A DNA stretch of 9,663 nt from an uncultured Cytophagales bacterium (GTDB lineage Bacteria > Bacteroidota > Bacteroidia > Cytophagales > Amoebophilaceae), in the NCBI GenBank assembly GCA_905479855.1, contig CAJQOF010000045.1, positions 1 to 9,663 on the forward strand. Reading direction: 5' to 3'. A program made the translations under genes and the position numbers. Positions 5,067-9,663 of this stretch are shown in pieces. Below the pieces are notes generated by a model. The model was not told the origin of the DNA and did not search any database. It saw only the letters and a program-made list of their open reading frames with translations. The stretch's first letter is position 1, and every line of letters begins with the position of its first letter.

Positions 5067-7934
5067 CTATTTGCCTGTGCGGTACTTCCTGGAAAGATCA
5101 ATCACCAGCGGCGTAGCGATAAAGACAGAAGAGTAGGTACCAAAGACAATCCCGACCAGCAGCGCAAAGGAGAATCCCCGCAGCACTTCGCCCCCAAAGA
5201 TGAATAGAATGGCTACGGCAATGAATGTGGTGAAAGAAGTAATGAGCGTTCGGCTCATTGTTTCATTGATAGAGCGGTTGGCAATTTCCTGAAAATTATT
5301 GTCCGTTTTCAGGTGCATCCGTTCTCTTATTCGGTCAAACACCACCACCGTATCATTGATAGAATAACCAATAATGGTGAGTATCGCCGCAATGAAGACC
5401 TGGTCTACTTCGTAGGCATAACCACAAGCTCTGGCCATGGCAAAGGCCGAGAACACCACCAGGCTGTCATGGAACAGTGCAATCACGGCTGCCACACCAA
5501 ACTGCCACTTGCGAAAGCGCAAAAGAATGTAGAGAAAGATCATGACCAAAGAGAAGAGGATAGACTTCTGAGCGGCAGATTGTATGTCTCCGGCAATGGT
5601 AGCCCCCACTTTAGAAGCACTGGCAATGGTGAAAGTGCCTTCTTGTAGCGTGCCGGTCTCCTCGGCATGGGCGAGGCCTGTTAGTTGCTGAATACCTTGT
5701 ATAAGCAAGTTCCTAACCGTTTCATCGGCTTCGCCCTCTTCGTCCTGCATCAAATAGCTGGTAGTAACCTTGAGCACATTGTTGGCACCATAGGTTTTTA
5801 CCTCAGTACCTTGGTCATGAAAACACTCGGCCAGTTTTTCTTTTACTTCAGAAGGCGCTGTGGGCTTGCTTAGCGCTACCACGTAGGACCTTCCTCCCGT
5901 AAAGTCTACCCCCAAGTTTAAGCCACCTTGGTACACCATGAGCGCGAACCCTATGGCGATAAAAACCGAAGAGATGGTGTAAGAAAAGTACCGTAGCTTA
6001 AGAAAATTGATATTGAGGTTGCTCAGCAGATTTCTACTGTAAGCAAACGAGAAGGTCAGTCGATCTTCTTGTCCGCGGCTAATGAGCCAGGTCATGATGA
6101 GGCGGGTGATAAACACGGCAGAGAAAAAGGAGCTGATAATACCGATCATTAGCGTAGTGGCAAAACCACGCACAGGGCCTTGCCCTAGCAGATAGAGGAT
6201 GGCTCCGGTGAGAAAAGTAGTAACGTTGGAATCAATGATAGAGCTATACGCTTTTTGATAACCACGGCGAATGGCTACTTTCATGAGCTGCCCTGCCTGT
6301 AATTCCTCTCGAATACGCTCAAAAATCAGCACATTGGCATCGATAGACATTCCAATGGTGAGCACAATGCCGGCAATACCGGGCAGCGTAAGGGCTGCAT
6401 TGAGCTGGGCCAGAACGCCTAGGACAAATAGGATATTAAAGAGGAGTGCCACGTTGGCAATTAATCCACCTTTGGCGTAGTAGAATACCATGAATAGAAT
6501 GACCAACCCAAGGCCCAGGCCCATAGAGGCAATGCCTTGGGCTTGGGCCTTTTTCCCGAGTGTAGGGCCAATAATGGCTTCTTCCACGATTTTGACCGGG
6601 GCGGGCAAGGAGCCTGCTTTCAGAATATTGGCTAAATCTTTGGCTTCCTCAATGGTGAAGTTGCCCGTGATTTCGGAGCTGCCGCTAGGAATTTCTGTGT
6701 TCACCACGGGTGCTGAGTAGACGTAGTTGTCGAGCGAGATAGCAATGCGTCGGCCAATGTTATTGGCCGTTACCTTTTTCCAAGCCCGCGCCCCACTGCT
6801 ATTCATCTGCATGCTTACAGCAGGCCTGCCGCGGTTGTTGTCAAACACTTGGCGCGCATCCGTCACTACATCCCCCTCCAGGGCAGCGTGGCCTCCACGG
6901 CATTGTTTAATAGGGTAGAGGCTTACGATGGCAGTGCCATTCTCCAGCGTGTTGGGCTTTACATCCCATAGCCATTGCAGGTCATTGGGGAAGAGGGCTT
7001 TTACATCACTCCGCGCAAGTATACTGTTAACGGTAGCCACATCGCTTACGGCATAAGAAAAGCTACGGACCTCTTTTAGCAACCCAAAAAGGGAGGACAC
7101 TTTCTTGTTACCCTCCTTTTGGCTGTTACCCTCCTCTTTACTTTGTTCTGCTACCAGCAGTTTGTTAACAACCTGGAAAGCATCGTTGAGCTCGGCCATA
7201 TCATACACTTCCCAAAATCGAAGCTGCGCCACACCTTGCAATAATTTTCGCACGCGTCCGGGATTGTTTACGCCAGGCAGCTCTATCTGGATTCTACCCG
7301 TGCCCTGCAGCCGCTGAATATTGGGCTGAGAAGTGCCAAAACGATCGATCCGGCTCCTAATAATTTCAAAAGAGCGGTCCACAGCACTGTCAACCTCTTG
7401 GTCAATACGCTGCAAAATTTCTTTGTCTGTAGACTCATAGCTAATGCGGGGGCGATTAGCAGCCGTGGCAAATACTTCACTCAACTTTCCTTCGGGCCGT
7501 TCTGCCTGGTAAGCTTGGTAAAAAAGCGTGGTAAATAACGCCTGAGGTTGCAGCTGTTGCTGTCGTTGTGCCTCTGCCAGTGCCGCCAGAAAGGCTGCAT
7601 CTTTGCTATTGCCCGAGAGCCCCTTAATCAACGCTATGGGAGAGACCTCTAGCGTTACGTGCATACCGCCTTGTAGATCCAACCCCAAGCCTAGTTCGTT
7701 ATCCTTCACTTCCTCGTAGGTGTATTGCACCCCAAAAAGATTGTAGACAGGCTTCTTCCAAACATCGTCCAGGTAAGCTTGCTGCTTGGCAAAATCGACG
7801 TGCCCATGGGCGTCCGTGGCATGGAGCGCGGCTTTTTGCTGCACCTGAGCAGAGATATAGGTAAAGGAGAGATAATAGCAGCAGAGTAGTGAAGTAATGA
7901 CGGTCAGGAAAATAACGAGCCCTTTGTTGCGCAT
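5067..7934 (-). CDS. secDF: Protein translocase subunits SecD and SecF, fused (SecDF)
   Basis: 955 residues, close to the roughly 1000 usual for the fused SecDF of Bacteroidota. It is an inner-membrane partner of SecYEG that uses the proton gradient to pull exported proteins out of the channel on the periplasmic side. Order of parts: TM1 (5-29); the SecD motif LGLGLDLQGGMHVTLEV (81-97); the large periplasmic region (about 100-455) with ELPGV and SLDNYVYSAPVV; SecD helices 2-6 (about 467-620) with MSIDANVLIFERIREEL (529-545); then SecF TM (646-668), GVDFTGGRSY (675-684), a periplasmic domain, and SecF helices (788-945) with GYSINDTVVVFDRIRERM (856-873). D532 in the SecD half and D861 in the SecF half are in the conserved helix motifs. 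Twelve membrane segments fit the fused form. No break or missing motif is seen. A promoter is visible upstream, and the rpn nuclease gene follows 40 bases after the stop. Confidence 0.97.
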   Translation of the reverse strand: MRNKGLVIFLTVITSLLCCYYLSFTYISAQVQQKAALHATDAHGHVDFAKQQAYLDDVWKKPVYNLFGVQYTYEEVKDNELGLGLDLQGGMHVTLEVSPIALIKGLSGNSKDAAFLAALAEAQRQQQLQPQALFTTLFYQAYQAERPEGKLSEVFATAANRPRISYESTDKEILQRIDQEVDSAVDRSFEIIRSRIDRFGTSQPNIQRLQGTGRIQIELPGVNNPGRVRKLLQGVAQLRFWEVYDMAELNDAFQVVNKLLVAEQSKEEGNSQKEGNKKVSSLFGLLKEVRSFSYAVSDVATVNSILARSDVKALFPNDLQWLWDVKPNTLENGTAIVSLYPIKQCRGGHAALEGDVVTDARQVFDNNRGRPAVSMQMNSSGARAWKKVTANNIGRRIAISLDNYVYSAPVVNTEIPSGSSEITGNFTIEEAKDLANILKAGSLPAPVKIVEEAIIGPTLGKKAQAQGIASMGLGLGLVILFMVFYYAKGGLIANVALLFNILFVLGVLAQLNAALTLPGIAGIVLTIGMSIDANVLIFERIREELQAGQLMKVAIRRGYQKAYSSIIDSNVTTFLTGAILYLLGQGPVRGFATTLMIGIISSFFSAVFITRLIMTWLISRGQEDRLTFSFAYSRNLLSNLNINFLKLRYFSYTISSVFIAIGFALMVYQGGLNLGVDFTGGRSYVVALSKPTAPSEVKEKLAECFHDQGTEVKTYGANNVLKVTTSYLMQDEEGEADETVRNLLIQGIQQLTGLAHAEETGTLQEGTFTIASASKVGATIAGDIQSAAQKSILFSLVMIFLYILLRFRKWQFGVAAVIALFHDSLVVFSAFAMARACGYAYEVDQVFIAAILTIIGYSINDTVVVFDRIRERMHLKTDNNFQEIANRSINETMSRTLITSFTTFIAVAILFIFGGEVLRGFSFALLVGIVFGTYSSVFIATPLVIDLSRKYRTGK

Positions 7935-7980
7935 GGTATGGTGTAGTGTTGGTTTACTAAAACTAGGATAAAAAGAGAAC

Positions 7981-8012
7981 CAAAGTTATCTCATGAGCAG
8001 GAGGTACGCAAG
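7981..8012 (-). promoter_or_regulatory. Candidate secDF promoter
   Basis: On the minus strand CTTG (8009-8012), 20 bases, then TAACTTTG (7981-7988). The -7 element matches TAnnTTTG exactly and the -33 element matches TTG. Transcription would start about 40 bases before the secDF ATG. Confidence 0.55.
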
Positions 8013-8115
8013 TCGGCGGAAAAATGACGTAGATAAGATGCGGCCCAACCTTGCCTAGGTGATGCCACTTGGTAGGTATTGACTGCATGCTTTAAGCCTA
8101 CAAATCGCTCGCTTT

Positions 8116-8148
8116 TTTGCAAAAGTTCATGCTGTTTTAGTATATTCG
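8116..8148 (+). promoter_or_regulatory. Candidate promoter for the BCAM0308-type gene
   Basis: TTTG (8116-8119), 21 bases, then TATATTCG (8141-8148), a 7-of-8 match to TAnnTTTG. Transcription would start near 8153. That leaves too little leader for the ATG at 8157 and favours the ATG at 8190. It is divergent from the secDF promoter, with about 100 bases between them. Confidence 0.5.
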
Positions 8149-8189
8149 CCCCCGCCATGGAGAGGGGGCTGCTTTTTCCCTTTGTCAAC

Positions 8190-8810
8190 ATGGGAAAAAG
8201 CATAGAAGGAACCAATTATACGCAACGCATTTTAAAACCTTTACTGATGGCTGTCAATAATAAATTTCGTAGGACGAATGAGCGATTTGGCAAAACAAGC
8301 TCCCTGAAGCTTCCGCAACAAGGGCACGAGGCACAAAATGATGAATACGGCAAGGAACATAAAGGGGTCATAGAATGCCCTGAGTGCCGCAATGTGCATT
8401 TTGAGAAAGGGTGGCATCACTCCATTTGGGCGCTTAATAAGCACCTCAAGCAAGAACAGAAAGTGGCTCGTAGGGAGTTGTGCCGAGCATGCAAAATAAC
8501 GAGAGACCATCTTTTTGAGGGAGAACTGTTGATTGCGCAATGGCCCGAGCAGCACAGAGAAGAATTGCTGAACCTCATCCATAATTTTGGGGAGTTGGCG
8601 GTAAAGCTCAACCCACAACATAGGATCATTACTATTGCGGAAGTGGCCCCAAATTCCTATAAAGTTGCTACTACGGAAAATCAACTTGCAGACAGACTTG
8701 GTAAAAAGATAAAAAAAGCGTTCAACCATGTTGAACTCCATTTTTCGTATTCCAAGGAGCCCTATAAAGTGGACCGCGTTCATGCCACGTTCCATCATCC
8801 ATCAGCATAA
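8190..8810 (+). CDS. BCAM0308-type zinc-ribbon protein (conserved, function unknown)
   Basis: 206 residues from the ATG at 8190. The protein has two CxxC pairs, C63-P-E-C66 and C98-R-A-C101, which would hold one zinc ion. Between and after them is the pattern of the BCAM0308 family as I recall it: IECPECRNVHFEKGWHH, CRACKITRDHLFEGELLI, a basic helix EQHREELLNLIHNFGE, then P-x-H-R-I-I-x-I, and VATTENQLADRLGKKIKKAF followed by an aromatic strand ELHFSY. The family is soluble and its role is unknown; the zinc ribbon would suit nucleic-acid or protein binding. Upstream in-frame starts (TTG 8079, ATG 8157) were rejected because the promoter overlaps or abuts them. It is the only plus-strand gene and converges on hsp20. 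A minus-strand ORF covering the same region has no recognisable features. Confidence 0.75.
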   Translation: MGKSIEGTNYTQRILKPLLMAVNNKFRRTNERFGKTSSLKLPQQGHEAQNDEYGKEHKGVIECPECRNVHFEKGWHHSIWALNKHLKQEQKVARRELCRACKITRDHLFEGELLIAQWPEQHREELLNLIHNFGELAVKLNPQHRIITIAEVAPNSYKVATTENQLADRLGKKIKKAFNHVELHFSYSKEPYKVDRVHATFHHPSA

Positions 8811-8923
8811 TGTCACGGAATCCGTTTAGAGGCGCGGAGAAGATTTTTTTTAACGACCTTTTGCCAACAGGACCTTGTGGTGACGAGGGGTTTGGTCTCT
8901 TCATTTACAAGAAAACGGCCTCC

Positions 8924-8953
8924 ATAAAAAAAGAGAGGGGAAGCCCCTCTCTT
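8924..8953 (-). terminator. Intrinsic terminator of hsp20
   Basis: A perfect 10-bp stem, AAGAGAGGGG (8931-8940) and CCCCTCTCTT (8944-8953), with an AAG loop. Read on the minus strand it is followed by a run of seven T (8924-8930). It lies 23 bases after the hsp20 stop. On the plus strand the stem is followed by A residues, so it should act in one direction only. The converging plus-strand gene has no equally clear terminator. Confidence 0.85.
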
Positions 8954-8976
8954 AAAAAAAAGACAGTCTATGTCGT

Positions 8977-9423
8977 TTATCCAATCTCGATCTGCTTCAC
9001 CGTTCGTTCCTTTTCAATTTTATTTTTGGGTAGCTGCAGGGAGAGAATCCCATCTACATAGTCAGCCTTTATCTCATCAACATTGACACTTTTGGGAAGC
9101 GCAAACGATCTGCTGAAGGTGTGATACCTAAATTCTCTTCGGGTATATTCCCCCTCTTTGTCCTTCTCTTCATGTTTTTCCTCTTTTTTTGCAGCAACAG
9201 ACAATATCCCGTTGTCAACTTCAATGGTGAAATCACCACGCTCCATGCCCGGCGCCGCAAAGTTGATGGAAAAAGCTTCTGGCTTCTCCTCTATATTAAC
9301 GGCAGGCATACTTGATGTACGCCCACAACAGGCCTTCTCCATCAGATCTTTACCAAAAAAATCTTCCCAAAGCGGTGTAATGCTGGGGAAAAAACCGTCC
9401 TCATTAATTTTTATAATTGCCAT
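8977..9423 (-). CDS. Small heat shock protein, Hsp20/alpha-crystallin family
   Basis: 148 residues, a normal length for bacterial Hsp20. These ATP-independent chaperones bind unfolding proteins in the cytoplasm and form oligomers. A variable N-terminus (1-38) is followed by the alpha-crystallin domain (about 40-135). The domain shows the A-A-P-G-M segment (56-60), FTIEVDNGILSVAAKKE (65-81), a charged loop KHEEKDKEGEY and the closing motif DGILSLQLPK (124-133). The C-terminal I-x-I motif is present as I145-E-I147, which docks neighbouring subunits. CC at 32-33 in the N-terminal arm is a minor oddity. The ATG has an A-rich leader without Shine-Dalgarno. The gene has its own promoter and terminator, so it is a single-gene unit. 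No CIRCE-like operator was found. Confidence 0.95.
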   Translation of the reverse strand: MAIIKINEDGFFPSITPLWEDFFGKDLMEKACCGRTSSMPAVNIEEKPEAFSINFAAPGMERGDFTIEVDNGILSVAAKKEEKHEEKDKEGEYTRREFRYHTFSRSFALPKSVNVDEIKADYVDGILSLQLPKNKIEKERTVKQIEIG

Positions 9424-9463
9424 AAGTGTATATTTTAGGGTTATACAATTAATAATCTTCGCG

Positions 9464-9495
9464 CGAAACTACAACGTATCTCTTAGGTTACCAAA
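9464..9495 (-). promoter_or_regulatory. Candidate hsp20 promoter with overlapping palindrome
   Basis: On the minus strand TTTG (9492-9495), 20 bases, then TAGTTTCG (9464-9471), a 7-of-8 match to TAnnTTTG. The start of transcription would be about 30 to 35 bases before the ATG. A perfect 10-base palindrome TTCGCGCGAA (9458-9467) overlaps the downstream edge of the -7 element. Confidence 0.5.
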
Positions 9496-9499
9496 CTTT

Positions 9500-9663
9500 T
9501 TAGAAAAAAAAGGAGGACCTCCACAGTGCCGTTCTAAGGCGTGAAACAATGGCCTTGGGGAGGTACAAGAAATAGGTAGTCAGGCCAAGCGCATCCAACA
9601 TGCCTTTGCGATGTTCCTCTGCCTTGCTGCATCTTTGTGGGAATTGAACAATGCGTCCGGGGC
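9500..9663 (-). other. Unassigned right edge, possibly the 3' end of a further minus-strand gene
   Basis: A minus-strand frame is open from the window edge to a TAA at 9500-9502, about 53 codons with no recognised family (it contains MLDALGLTTYFLYLPKAIVS). A second minus-strand frame is open from the edge for about 27 codons (PDALFNSHKDAARQRNIAKA) and then stops, so which one is coding cannot be decided. A GGAGG-A-CCTCC palindrome is at 9511-9521. A fragment of a mobile-element gene is possible but not shown. Confidence 0.25.

Noticed and set aside
4031..5101. Longer version of the rpn gene starting at 5101
   Set aside because: The codon there is TTG and the extension overlaps the secDF end by 35 bases. 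The ATG at 5026 gives a normal family N-terminus.
7991..8215. Minus-strand ORF of 74 codons between secDF and the plus-strand gene
   Set aside because: It spans both candidate promoters and the start of the plus-strand gene, and the product has no recognised features.
8241..8798. Minus-strand ORF of 185 codons
   Set aside because: It lies opposite the plus-strand gene, which has two CxxC pairs, a family-like pattern and a promoter. The minus-strand product shows no recognisable domain.
8931..8953. Bidirectional terminator serving both converging genes
   Set aside because: The T-run exists only on the minus strand. On the plus strand the stem is followed by A residues, so only hsp20 is terminated in the standard way.

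Overview
The window most likely comes from a Bacteroidota chromosome. The evidence is a single-polypeptide SecDF translocase, a DnaQ-type exonuclease with the short C-terminal domain usual in that phylum, an arginase-family enzyme of the Bacteroidota agmatinase type, and start regions that mostly lack Shine-Dalgarno sequences but carry TTTG / TAnnTTyG promoters. Two unrelated Rpn-family nuclease genes lie among housekeeping genes. That is common in host-associated or amoeba-associated Bacteroidota, but the genus cannot be named from this sequence.

Almost everything is on the minus strand. From the right edge leftwards: an unassigned tail (9500-9663) that may hold the 3' end of another gene; hsp20 (8977-9423) with its own promoter and terminator; a plus-strand zinc-ribbon protein of the BCAM0308 type (8190-8810), converging on hsp20; a divergent promoter region (7935-8189); secDF (5067-7934); a YhgA/Rpn-type nuclease (4031-5026); a 66-codon ORF (3799-3999) that is a tandem copy of that nuclease's C-terminal module; a DEDDh exonuclease (2871-3671); a gene-free stretch with hairpins and a REP-like motif (2476-2870); an agmatinase-like protein (1450-2475); a second Rpn-family nuclease with a heptad-repeat coiled coil (332-1402); and the 5' part of truB (1-310, running off the left edge).

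The most interesting part is the rpn pair at 3799-5026. The small ORF repeats the last 66 codons of the full-length gene with no indels. The duplication includes an AGGA-type ribosome binding site and the ATG, and in the large gene this ATG is internal. This matches the arrangement described for E. coli rpn genes, where an internal start makes a small protein that restrains the full-length nuclease. Here the small form would also exist as a separate downstream gene. The second notable point is the agmatinase-like protein. It has lost two predicted metal ligands, both specific to the Mn(A) site, so it may be a pseudoenzyme or have a changed function.
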